Origin: an uncultured Lachnospiraceae bacterium
GTDB lineage: Bacteria > Bacillota > Clostridia > Lachnospirales > Lachnospiraceae
Reading direction: 5' to 3'
Length of the DNA stretch: 34,387 bases
Assembly: GCA_947173495.1 (NCBI GenBank)
Contig: CAMWFQ010000037.1
Span: 1 to 34,387 of the forward strand
The notes under the pieces were generated by a model, which saw nothing but the letters and a program-made list of their open reading frames with translations, was not told where the DNA came from and did not search any database. This document shows positions 16,251 to 23,689 of this stretch, one piece after another (the first letter of the stretch is position 1; each line of letters begins with the position of its first letter). Position numbers and translations under genes: made by a program.

Positions 16251-16991
16251 ATGATCAGAGTAGGCCTGTGCGACGATGAACAGATTTTGCTGGAAAAACT
16301 ATACGGCTTTGTAACAGACTGTTACAGGGAAAATCAGATTTTTGCCAAGGTAGAGAGCTTTCAGAGCAGCCGCCTGCTGCTTTATGAAATTGAGGATGGC
16401 GGACGGTTCGATCTTTTGCTGCTGGATATTGAAATGCCTGGTATGGATGGCATGAAGCTTGCTGCCAGAGTCAAAGAGCTGCTGCCGAAGGTCTTAATCA
16501 TTTTCATCACCTCGCACATGGAATATGTGCTGGATGCCTACGAGCTGTCCGTGTTTCGCTACATTCCAAAGGCCGATCCGGGTCCCAGGCTCAGACATGC
16601 GCTGCTGGATGCAGCGGCCATGACAGAGGTTCAGCTGCGGGACAGCTACGTAATCCAGAATCAGAACCGTTTTGAACGCATTCCCCTTCAGAATCTGCTT
16701 TATATCACCCATGAAGGGAAAAATGCTGTCCTGGTCACAGATCTGTCCGGAGATGCGAATGAAACGACGGCTTGCTGCCGGGTCCGCAAAACACTGCAAC
16801 AGGTATATGAAGAGCTGAACGAAGAAGAATTCCTTTTCATCGACAGAGGCTGCATTGTGAATCTTTCAGGTATCATGAGTATCCGGAACGGATATGTGGT
16901 TTTAAAAAACGGGACGCGCCTGCCGGTGAGCCAGTCCAGAATGCCCCGGCTTAAGGAACGGCTCCTGGAATTCTGGAAGAGGCATATCTGA
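16251..16991 (+). CDS. LytTR-family response regulator (AgrA-like)
   Basis: A 246-residue regulator. The receiver domain (residues 1-120) has the acidic pair CDDE near residues 7-10, the phosphoacceptor Asp59 in LLLLDIEMPGMDG, the conserved Thr/Ser in FITSH, and Lys in FRYIPKA. The C-terminal LytTR DNA-binding domain covers about 135-240, with FLFIDRGCIVNL and LPVSQSRMPRLKERL. Such regulators bind direct repeats upstream of peptide-export or peptide-signalling genes. The kinase follows after 16 bp. The divergent ABC pair is the likely target, by position only. Confidence 0.93.
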   Translation: MIRVGLCDDEQILLEKLYGFVTDCYRENQIFAKVESFQSSRLLLYEIEDGGRFDLLLLDIEMPGMDGMKLAARVKELLPKVLIIFITSHMEYVLDAYELSVFRYIPKADPGPRLRHALLDAAAMTEVQLRDSYVIQNQNRFERIPLQNLLYITHEGKNAVLVTDLSGDANETTACCRVRKTLQQVYEELNEEEFLFIDRGCIVNLSGIMSIRNGYVVLKNGTRLPVSQSRMPRLKERLLEFWKRHI

Positions 16992-17007
16992 TACGAGGAG
17001 ATTTGTT

Positions 17008-17811
17008 GTGAGAAAACACAGAAACGGGATAAGGGAGTCCGAAAAAATAAAAATGCTCGGCAGACAGTATCAGCTGCTCCAGCAGGCATGGTCAGAAAAC
17101 GCCATGCTTTTTCACGATATGGAGAATCATCTGCAAACCATCTATCATATGGCTGAGGAAGGCAAAAATGAAGACATCCGGCACTATATTTCCCAGATCA
17201 GCAGGCCCCTGGAACATCTTTCCGGAATTTGCTGGACCGGGACCGGTATTGTGGATGCCGTGCTCAACGCAAAAAAACAGCTTGCCCAGGAGAATGGCTG
17301 CCGTCTTGATATCAATGCACAGCTGCCCGCCAACACCGGGATTGCAGATGACGACCTCTGTACCATCCTGACCAATCTTCTGGATAATGCCATAGAGTCC
17401 ATTGCCAGAACCAGGAAACTGACTCCCCTTTACAGGCCGCACAGCGAACCGGCAGAAGTCTCAGAGCCCCTGCCGGTAATCGATGTCTCCATAAGGAGTA
17501 TTCATCATTTTCTGGTGATCCGCATCTCCAATCCCTGCCTGGAACTGCTCCCGAAGGATACGCCCACACGGAAAATACTTCCATCCGGAATGCGCCCAAC
17601 GGAAACTTTTCTGAAGGATACGCTCCTAACGGATACGCTCCTAGCGGAGCGGGGATTATGGACAACCTCCAAGGAAGACCGTCTCCGTCACGGATGGGGG
17701 CTTAAAAGTGTCCGCAAAACCGTACACAAATATAACGGATCTCTGTCCCTGGATGTTGCAGATGGCCGGTTTGTGGCGGCCGCCATGCTGTTCTATGACT
17801 GTTTATCCTGA
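17008..17811 (+). CDS. Membrane-free GHKL histidine kinase
   Basis: A 267-residue kinase of the AgrC/GHKL kind. The phosphoacceptor is probably His36 in MLFHDMENHLQ. The N-box is NLLDNAIES (around Asn127), and the ATP lid G-box is HGWGLKSVRKTVHKYNGSL. There is no membrane segment: the protein begins directly with the dimerisation helix, so the usual sensor domain is missing. Residues about 182-222, between N-box and G-box, form an insertion encoded by degenerate tandem DNA repeats. I chose the GTG at 17008 with GAGGAG 7 nt upstream. The 3' end overlaps the convergent tex gene by 19 bp. Confidence 0.88.
   Translation: MRKHRNGIRESEKIKMLGRQYQLLQQAWSENAMLFHDMENHLQTIYHMAEEGKNEDIRHYISQISRPLEHLSGICWTGTGIVDAVLNAKKQLAQENGCRLDINAQLPANTGIADDDLCTILTNLLDNAIESIARTRKLTPLYRPHSEPAEVSEPLPVIDVSIRSIHHFLVIRISNPCLELLPKDTPTRKILPSGMRPTETFLKDTLLTDTLLAERGLWTTSKEDRLRHGWGLKSVRKTVHKYNGSLSLDVADGRFVAAAMLFYDCLS
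17556..17650 (+). repeat. Degenerate tandem repeat of about 15 bp inside the kinase gene
   Basis: Two nearly identical 15-bp copies, GGATACGCTCCTAAC and GGATACGCTCCTAGC, sit head to tail at 17616-17645. Weaker copies beginning GGATACGC, GGAATGCG and GGAAACTT lie upstream from about 17556. All are in frame and encode residues such as DTLLT and DTLLA in the ATP-lid insertion. Confidence 0.75.
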
Positions 17812-20198
17812 TTAATCCGCATCGTCAGGCCGATTCTCTTTTTGGGAACGTCCACCGTAAGCACCTGCACCTCTACAATGTCTCCTACACTGACCGCCTC
17901 CAGAGGATGTTTGATAAAGCGGTCTGTGATCTGCGAAATATGCACCAGTCCATCCTGATGGACGCCAATGTCCACAAACACGCCGAAATCGATCACATTG
18001 CGCACGGTTCCCTTTAAGATCATGCCCGGCTTCAGGTCCTTCATATCCAGCACATCACTGCGCAGAATGGGGGTGGGCATGCTTTCCCTGGGATCCCGGG
18101 AGGGCTTCTCCAGCTCCTTCAAAATATCGGTCAGGGTGATCTCTCCAATTCCAAGCTCCTGGGCCAGCTGTTTTTTATCTTTGATCTTTCTCTCCAGCGC
18201 GGAGATCTGTCCGGCCTGTGCTGAAGAGGAGACGCCCCTCTCCGCTTCCGGAACGGCACCTCTTCCTGTGTTCTTTCGGCCTGTGTTTTCTGTCTCATAG
18301 GCCATGGTAGTTCCGCCCATGGCGGCTGCCAGCGCTTTCCCCATGGCAGTGTTGGTGTTGCGGATCACGATTTTCTGCTGTCTGCCTTTGGCTTCCTTCC
18401 GGGGAACGGGAGCTTCCTTTTTCAGGCTCCCCTTATTTTTTGCCGCCTGCTTCTGGGCAAGGCGTACATCCTCCATAGTAAGCCCCAACTTTTCAAGAAG
18501 CTTTACTGCCGCCTCATAAGATTCCGGATGAACGCTGGTGGCATCCAGGGGATTCTCCCCATCCGGAATTCTCAAAAACCCGGCGCACTGCTCATAGGCT
18601 TTGGGTCCTAATTTCGGCACCTTAAGGAGCTGGGCGCGGCTTGCAAAGCGGCCGTTCTGTTCTCTGTAATCCACAATATTTCTGGCGATGGTTTTGGATA
18701 CGCCGGAAATATATTCCAGAAGAGAAGCCGAGGCTGTGTTCAGATCAACACCCACCTTGTTTACGCAGTCCTCCACCACGCCGCCTAAGGCCTCTCCCAG
18801 TTTCTTCTGGTTCATATCATGCTGATACTGCCCCACGCCGATGGATTTGGGATCGATCTTCACCAGCTCCGCCAGCGGATCCTGCAGCCTTCTTGCAATG
18901 GATGCGGCGCTTCTCTGACCCACATCAAAGTTGGGGAACTCTTCTGTAGCCAGCTTACTTGCAGAATATACAGATGCGCCCGCTTCATTTACAATCACAT
19001 ACTGCACCGGCGTATCTATCTCCTTGATCAGCTCTACAATTACCTGCTCTGATTCTCTTGATGCCGTACCGTTTCCCACGCTGATCAGAGATACCCCGTA
19101 CTTTTTAATCAATTTTTTCAGCTCCGCCTTCGCTTCCTGCACTTTGTTCTGAGGTGCGGTGGGATAAATGACCTTTGTATCCAGCACCTTTCCTGTGGCG
19201 TCTACTACCGCCAGCTTGCAGCCTGTTCGAAAAGCGGGATCCCAGCCAAGCACTATTTTTCCTGCAATGGGAGGCTGCATCAGCAGCTGCTCCAGATTCT
19301 TTCCGAATACGGAAATAGCGCCATCCTCCGCCTTCTCCGTGAGCTCATTTCTGATTTCCCGCTCAATCGCCGGTGCGATCAGTCTGTCATAGGCATCCTG
19401 GATCACATCCTGCAGAACGGGCGTTGTAAACTCATTTTGTCCGGTAATGACCTTTTTGCATAAATACTGAAAAATCCTCTCTGTGGGAGCCGCCACCTTT
19501 ACGGTCAGAAACTTCTCATTCTCACCTCTGTTAAGAGCCAGCACCCTGTGTCCTGCCGTCTTCTTCACAGGCTCTTCATAATCATAATACATCTCATAAA
19601 CGCTCTGAGCCTTTTTGTCTCTGGCGCTGCTGGTGAGCATTCCCTCTTCCATGGTGATGTTCCGGATATACATACGATAGTCCGCCTCGTCGGAGATCAT
19701 CTCCGCAATAATGTCTTTTGCTCCCTGCAATGCCTCTTTTGTATCCATGACTTCTTTTTCTTCATTTATGTATTTAGCCGCTTCCACCTCCAGAGGCTGA
19801 TCCGCCTCCTGCTTTAAGATATATTCTGCAAGTCCCTCAAGTCCCTTTTCTCTGGCCACGCTTGCTCTGGTCTTTCTCTTGGGCCTGTAAGGACGATATA
19901 AATCCTCCACCACCACAAGGGTCTCTGCCGCAAGGATTTTTTCCTTCAGTTCATCGGTCAGCTTGCCCTGTTCCTCGATACTGCCTATCACCTGTTCCTT
20001 CTTCTCTTCCAGATTACGGAGATAGGTCAGTCTCTCATGAAGGTTTCGAAGCACTTCATCATTCAGAGAACCGGTCGCTTCCTTACGGTAACGGGAAATA
20101 AACGGTATTGTGTTTCCTTCATCGATCAGTTTGATGGCGGCTTCTATCTGCCACTTCTCCACCTTCAGCTCTTCTTTTAACTTCAGTACAATGTCCAT
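17793..20198 (-). CDS. tex: Tex-type RNA-binding transcription accessory protein
   Basis: An 801-residue Tex protein: an N-terminal helical region, a YqgF-like RNase H fold (around 315-450, VLGWDPAFRTGCKLAVVD), tandem helix-hairpin-helix motifs (around 480-560, including LKVPKLGPKAYEQCAGFLRI) and a C-terminal S1 domain (around 728-795, GTVRNVIDFGVFVDIGVHQD). It binds nucleic acid in the cytosol and affects transcription and stress resistance. A low-complexity linker at about 590-680 makes it longer than many family members. The stop lies within the 3' end of the convergent kinase gene, so the two transcripts overlap. Confidence 0.95.
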   Translation of the reverse strand: MDIVLKLKEELKVEKWQIEAAIKLIDEGNTIPFISRYRKEATGSLNDEVLRNLHERLTYLRNLEEKKEQVIGSIEEQGKLTDELKEKILAAETLVVVEDLYRPYRPKRKTRASVAREKGLEGLAEYILKQEADQPLEVEAAKYINEEKEVMDTKEALQGAKDIIAEMISDEADYRMYIRNITMEEGMLTSSARDKKAQSVYEMYYDYEEPVKKTAGHRVLALNRGENEKFLTVKVAAPTERIFQYLCKKVITGQNEFTTPVLQDVIQDAYDRLIAPAIEREIRNELTEKAEDGAISVFGKNLEQLLMQPPIAGKIVLGWDPAFRTGCKLAVVDATGKVLDTKVIYPTAPQNKVQEAKAELKKLIKKYGVSLISVGNGTASRESEQVIVELIKEIDTPVQYVIVNEAGASVYSASKLATEEFPNFDVGQRSAASIARRLQDPLAELVKIDPKSIGVGQYQHDMNQKKLGEALGGVVEDCVNKVGVDLNTASASLLEYISGVSKTIARNIVDYREQNGRFASRAQLLKVPKLGPKAYEQCAGFLRIPDGENPLDATSVHPESYEAAVKLLEKLGLTMEDVRLAQKQAAKNKGSLKKEAPVPRKEAKGRQQKIVIRNTNTAMGKALAAAMGGTTMAYETENTGRKNTGRGAVPEAERGVSSSAQAGQISALERKIKDKKQLAQELGIGEITLTDILKELEKPSRDPRESMPTPILRSDVLDMKDLKPGMILKGTVRNVIDFGVFVDIGVHQDGLVHISQITDRFIKHPLEAVSVGDIVEVQVLTVDVPKKRIGLTMRINQDKQS

Positions 20199-20311
20199 AA
20201 CTTTCCAACCTCATAAAATTATTAATCGTCCCTCCCATCTTCTGCAGATCCTCTTTGACGTGAAGGTCTCAATTATCATATCATGCCCCGACTCTCTTTT
20301 TCAAGAAAGAT

Positions 20312-20340
20312 TTGTATTTGAAGGTTAAAAGTGGTAAAAT
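20312..20340 (+). promoter_or_regulatory. Promoter of the DUF4190-like gene
   Basis: TTGTAT (20312-20317) and TAAAAT (20335-20340) are 17 bp apart on the plus strand, in the roughly 200-bp gap divergent from tex. The start point near 20347 leaves a leader of about 50 nt. Confidence 0.6.
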
Positions 20341-20395
20341 AGCGTTACAATTTGAATTACGGCTTTGTATGATAGCAGGGAGGAAAATCTTCTTT

Positions 20396-20851
20396 ATGGA
20401 TTACAATAATAATTACGATCCCAATATACCGCCTGAGAACAGATATGATCCCAGGCGGACTGATAATCTGATACACAATCCGGGTCAGAACATGGCCACT
20501 GCTTCCATGATCCTGGGACTGGTCAGCGTTTTTACCGTGTTTACTGTCTACCTCCCCTTAATCTGCGGAGGCACTGCTTTTGTTCTCGCCATACTTTCCA
20601 AAGGCTATGGAAAGAAAATGCTGGCAACTGCTAAAATAGGGATCGGAGGCGCGATTGGCGGAGTAGTGCTGGTCCTGTCCGTCTTCACTTCTGTAATGGC
20701 ATTACTTTTGTCCGGCGGAGATGCTCTTGTAGATTTGGGCCGGCAGATGGATCAGCGATTTGAACGTCAGACGGGACAGCAGCTGGAGGATTTTCTGGGG
20801 GAATCCTATGAAGATATTATGAAAGATTATGCGGAGATACTCGGGAACTGA
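20396..20851 (+). CDS. DUF4190-like small membrane protein
   Basis: A 151-residue protein. An Asn/Tyr/Pro-rich hydrophilic N-terminus (about 45 residues) is followed by NMATASMILGLVSVF and two membrane segments (about 48-75 and 82-110), typical of DUF4190, and a charged tail. Function unknown. The ATG at 20396 is preferred because AGGGAGGA lies about 11 nt upstream and the family starts near here. The stop codon is inside a short palindrome (CGGGA/TCCCG) that leads into a repeat element. Confidence 0.78.
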   Translation: MDYNNNYDPNIPPENRYDPRRTDNLIHNPGQNMATASMILGLVSVFTVFTVYLPLICGGTAFVLAILSKGYGKKMLATAKIGIGGAIGGVVLVLSVFTSVMALLLSGGDALVDLGRQMDQRFERQTGQQLEDFLGESYEDIMKDYAEILGN

Positions 20852-20867
20852 TATCCCGCAATCAAGC

Positions 20868-20923
20868 GCCCATGCGGCGGGCCGCATGGCCATCCATGCT
20901 ATGAAAGTCTTTGACTTTCACAG
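20868..20923 (+). repeat. Palindromic repeat, second copy of the 10.6-kb element
   Basis: A GC-rich hairpin (GCCCATGCGGC with GCCGCATGGCC, one mismatch) is followed by ATCCATG and the AT hairpin CTATGAAAGTC/GACTTTCACAG (20899-20923). The 35 bp at 20886-20920 are identical, in inverted orientation, to 10596-10630. It fills most of the gap before the next gene. Confidence 0.85.
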
Positions 20924-20965
20924 TAAGCAGCCTGCCGTTTGCGATAAAATGAAGGGAGATTTTTT

Positions 20966-21499
20966 ATGGGTATGATGATCAATGGGAATTTCAATTATGG
21001 GAATACTTATGGCGCAGGATACGGCGCCCTTACAGCCGCCGGATACAGGGCAGGCTTTCAGGGTGAGGCTTCTTCCGGAGCAGGCTCACCTGTCTTAAAT
21101 CCCGGCGAATCCACTAAAGTTTCTCCCGGGCACAAGTCTTCCCCGGCAGAATGCGAGACCTGCCGGAACCGAAAATATCAGGACGGATCGGATGAAATGG
21201 TTTCCTTTAAATCGGCTGCTCATATTTCTCCTCAGGCCTCCGCGTCCAGAGTCAGAGCCCATGAGCAGGAACATGTATCCAATGCCAACGCCAGGGCGGC
21301 GCAAAAGAACGGAAAAGTTCTCTCTGCTTCCGTATCTTTAAAAATGGCTATCTGTCCGGAGTGCGGGCGAAGCTATACGGCAGGCGGAACCACTTCTACC
21401 AAAATTAAATATTCCGACGAGAGCAATCCCTATATTCAAAATCTGAAAAAGCGGGATGCCGCCGCTTTTGTGGGACAGAATCTGGATATTGCTGTCTGA
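20966..21499 (+). CDS. Putative zinc metallopeptidase-like protein (HExxH, SprA-related)
   Basis: A 177-residue protein. The N-terminus is Gly/Tyr/Asn-rich, followed by CETCRNRKYQDGSDE, then VRAHEQEHVSNA near residues 92-103, an HExxH zinc-binding motif. A second pair of cysteines lies in ICPECGRSY. This arrangement resembles the SprA-related putative metalloproteases common in Bacillota. No signal peptide is evident, and proteolytic activity is not proven. A good site (GGGAG, 7 nt) precedes the ATG. Confidence 0.72.
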   Translation: MGMMINGNFNYGNTYGAGYGALTAAGYRAGFQGEASSGAGSPVLNPGESTKVSPGHKSSPAECETCRNRKYQDGSDEMVSFKSAAHISPQASASRVRAHEQEHVSNANARAAQKNGKVLSASVSLKMAICPECGRSYTAGGTTSTKIKYSDESNPYIQNLKKRDAAAFVGQNLDIAV

Positions 21500-21612
21500 A
21501 TCTGCTTTGAGACCGCTTCATTACCCGCGGAAGTTGCCATACAACCGAAAGCAGGCTTACATGTCCGCCTGGCTCGTTGCCCGCGGAAATAAAAAAGAAC
21601 AGGAGATTTTAA

Positions 21613-22401
21613 ATGAATCAATATTTATCATCTTCCAGCCTGAAAGCCCAGGCCAGAGGGCAGTTGCTGGGGAAATACGGTGTTACCGTAGGCGCTTATC
21701 TTCTTCATTTGCTTTGTGTTATTCCGGTCACAATGGCTGTCACCTTTGTGGTCGGTTCCAATACTCTGATAGGAACTCTGCTTTCTGCTGCCGGCAGCTT
21801 TCTGGTAAGCCTTTTTGCCGGTTTTTTTCTTGCCGGCCAGTCTTATATCTATTTAAAGGTCGCCTGCAACCAGATGCCGGTAATCACCGATTTGTTTCAC
21901 TGCTTTCAGGGCGATACCTCCAGAGTCATTTATATTCAGGCTGTGATAGCAGGAATCACCACCGTGGCTGCCCTGCCCGCTTCCATTGCAGGAACTTTCC
22001 TGATAAGCTCTCTGGCAGCAGGCCCCCTTCTGAGAGGTTCTGCTGAAAGTATCTCCATGCCTGGCGGATCCCTGTTTCTGCTCTATGTGATCCTGTATCT
22101 GGCAGGAACTGTCATCACAGTTTATGCGCGCCTTCTGTTTTCACAGGTATATTACCTGATGCTGGATTTTCCTGAATACTCGGCTCCCCAGCTGCTACAG
22201 ATGAGTATACGTCTTATGAAGGGCAATATGGGCAGGCTGTTCTATATCCAGCTTTCCTTTTTCCCGCTGATCATGCTCAGCATGCTTTCCTGTGGAGTCG
22301 CCCTTTTGTGGCTGCTGCCCTATATGGAGGCCACAGCAGCAAACTTTTATCTGGATCTGATCAAAAAAAGCAAATCTCAGGCTGCGGAGGCAGCTCTCTG
22401 A
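21613..22401 (+). CDS. DUF975-like integral membrane protein
   Basis: A 262-residue, strongly hydrophobic protein with about six membrane segments. It begins with the DUF975-type pattern SLKAQARGQLLGKYG and later has YLMLDFPEYSAPQLLQMSIRLMKGN, the conserved cytosolic loop of that family. Function unknown; homologues are broadly annotated as membrane proteins of unknown role. AGGAG lies 7 nt upstream of the ATG. The last eight or so codons and the stop fall inside a perfect 10-bp inverted repeat (22371-22407). Confidence 0.78.
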   Translation: MNQYLSSSSLKAQARGQLLGKYGVTVGAYLLHLLCVIPVTMAVTFVVGSNTLIGTLLSAAGSFLVSLFAGFFLAGQSYIYLKVACNQMPVITDLFHCFQGDTSRVIYIQAVIAGITTVAALPASIAGTFLISSLAAGPLLRGSAESISMPGGSLFLLYVILYLAGTVITVYARLLFSQVYYLMLDFPEYSAPQLLQMSIRLMKGNMGRLFYIQLSFFPLIMLSMLSCGVALLWLLPYMEATAANFYLDLIKKSKSQAAEAAL

Positions 22402-22407
22402 GATTTG
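22371..22407. repeat. Nested palindrome over the end of the DUF975-like gene
   Basis: Outer arms CAAATCTCAG (22371-22380) and CTGAGATTTG (22398-22407) are perfect complements and enclose a GCTGC/GCAGC inner stem. The stop codon TGA (22399-22401) is part of the right arm. The next 15 bases contain no T-run, so this is not a standard terminator. Confidence 0.8.
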
Positions 22408-22423
22408 AAATTTTGCTATGAAT

Positions 22424-22542
22424 CGGGCAGGAAAGATTTTCTCCCTGCCCGCCGCACTGGGCACCGTCAGCTCCTGCTGACATTTTTCCTCTGGGTGCCC
22501 GTGTGCAATCGAGCAGAGGAAGATTAATCTTCCCTACTCGAT
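22424..22542 (-). repeat. Diverged family Q element between convergent genes
   Basis: From the left: an 8-bp hairpin CGGGCAGG/CCTGCCCG (22424-22451); an outer stem GGGCACC/GGTGCCC enclosing GTCAGC/GCTGAC with ATTTTTCCTCT on the right side; then GTGTGCAATC and a hairpin ATCGAGCAGAGGAAGA/TCTTCCCTACTCGAT (22508-22542). The order of parts matches the tandem units at 11.6 kb although most stems differ. The last hairpin runs into prfB and supplies its stop codon. Confidence 0.75.
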
Positions 22543-23640
22543 TTCATCCATTTTAAATATGCATTGATAAACGGATCGATTGCTCCATCCATTACGGCGT
22601 CCACATTTCCTGTCTCTGCGCTGGTTCTGTGATCTTTCACCATAGTATATGGCTGCATTACGTAGGAGCGGATCTGATTTCCCCATCCGATCTCCTTCAC
22701 TTCACCACGGATATCTGAAAGTTTCTCCGCATTTGCTTCTTTCTTCAGTAAATACAGTTTGGCCTTCAGCATCTGCATAGCCTTATCCTTATTTTGGAAC
22801 TGGGAGCGCTCATTCTGGCACTGTACTACGATCCCGGTAGGAAGATGTGTAATTCTGATGGCTGAGGAAGTCTTGTTGATATGCTGTCCTCCTGCCCCGC
22901 TGCTTCGATAGGTATCAATGCGCAGCTCATCCTCATTGATCTCCACATCCACATCTTCTTCGATATCGGGCATCACATCCAGGGATACAAAGGATGTCTG
23001 ACGCTTGCCCTGAGCGTTAAACGGGGAAATACGCACCAGCCTGTGCACACCCTTTTCCGATTTCAGATAGCCATATGCATTCATGCCGTTTACCTGGAAG
23101 GTCACCGATTTGATTCCGGCCTCGTCCCCGTCCAGATAATCCAACACCTCCACTGCAAACCCCTTTCGCTCCGCCCATCTGGTATACATTCTGTAAAGCA
23201 TAGAGCACCAGTCGCAGCTCTCCGTGCCTCCGGCCCCCGCGTTCAGTTTCAGGATCGCATTGTTGGCATCGTATTCTCCGGAAAGCAGGGTACTGATGCG
23301 GATATCCTCAAAAACAGTGATAAACTCATCCATTTCCCCGCGGATATCCGCTGCCAGCGAATCATCCTCCTCTTCATAGCCCATCTCAATCAGCATTTCA
23401 ATATCCTCATATTGAGATTCCAGCCTCTGGATGGTATCCACGGTATCTTTTAAATTTTTCAGCTCTTTCATCTTACGGTTGGAAATATCGGGATCGTCCC
23501 AGAATCCCGGGGCTTCCATTTCTCTTTCCAGCTCTTCGATCTTCTTTGACTTATTTGCTAAGTCAAAGTGAATCCCTCACTTCCGCTAAAGGGCTTTTGT
23601 AAGTCTGTAGTTCAGATTTCATCTGATCTAATTCTACCAC
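22524..23640 (-). CDS. prfB: Peptide chain release factor 2 (programmed +1 frameshift)
   Basis: RF2, 371 residues after frameshifting. Frame 0 starts at GTG 23640 (AGAGGTG about 7 nt upstream) and encodes 25 residues up to CTT TGA C at 23562-23568; the second frame continues DLANKSKKIEELEREMEAPG. The stop-codon recognition motif SPF (in VRISPFNAQGKRQTSF) and the peptidyl-transferase motif GGQ (in YRSSGAGGQHINKTSSA) are intact, so it is RF2, reading UGA and UAA. The final residues SSRED and the stop lie in the arm and centre of a palindromic repeat. It follows secA by 49 bp. Confidence 0.96.
23562..23568 (-). promoter_or_regulatory. prfB programmed +1 frameshift site
   Basis: The minus strand reads CTT TGA C at codons 25-26. 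A Shine-Dalgarno-like GAGGG precedes it by about five bases. When RF2 is scarce the in-frame UGA is read slowly and ribosomes slip +1 to GAC, a known autoregulatory loop of bacterial prfB. GTGAGGGATTCAC also forms a short inverted repeat just upstream. Confidence 0.93.
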
Positions 23641-23689
23641 CTTGCGTCACCTCTTTCTTTTTTTATTTACTAAATGCTATGCTGCTGCC

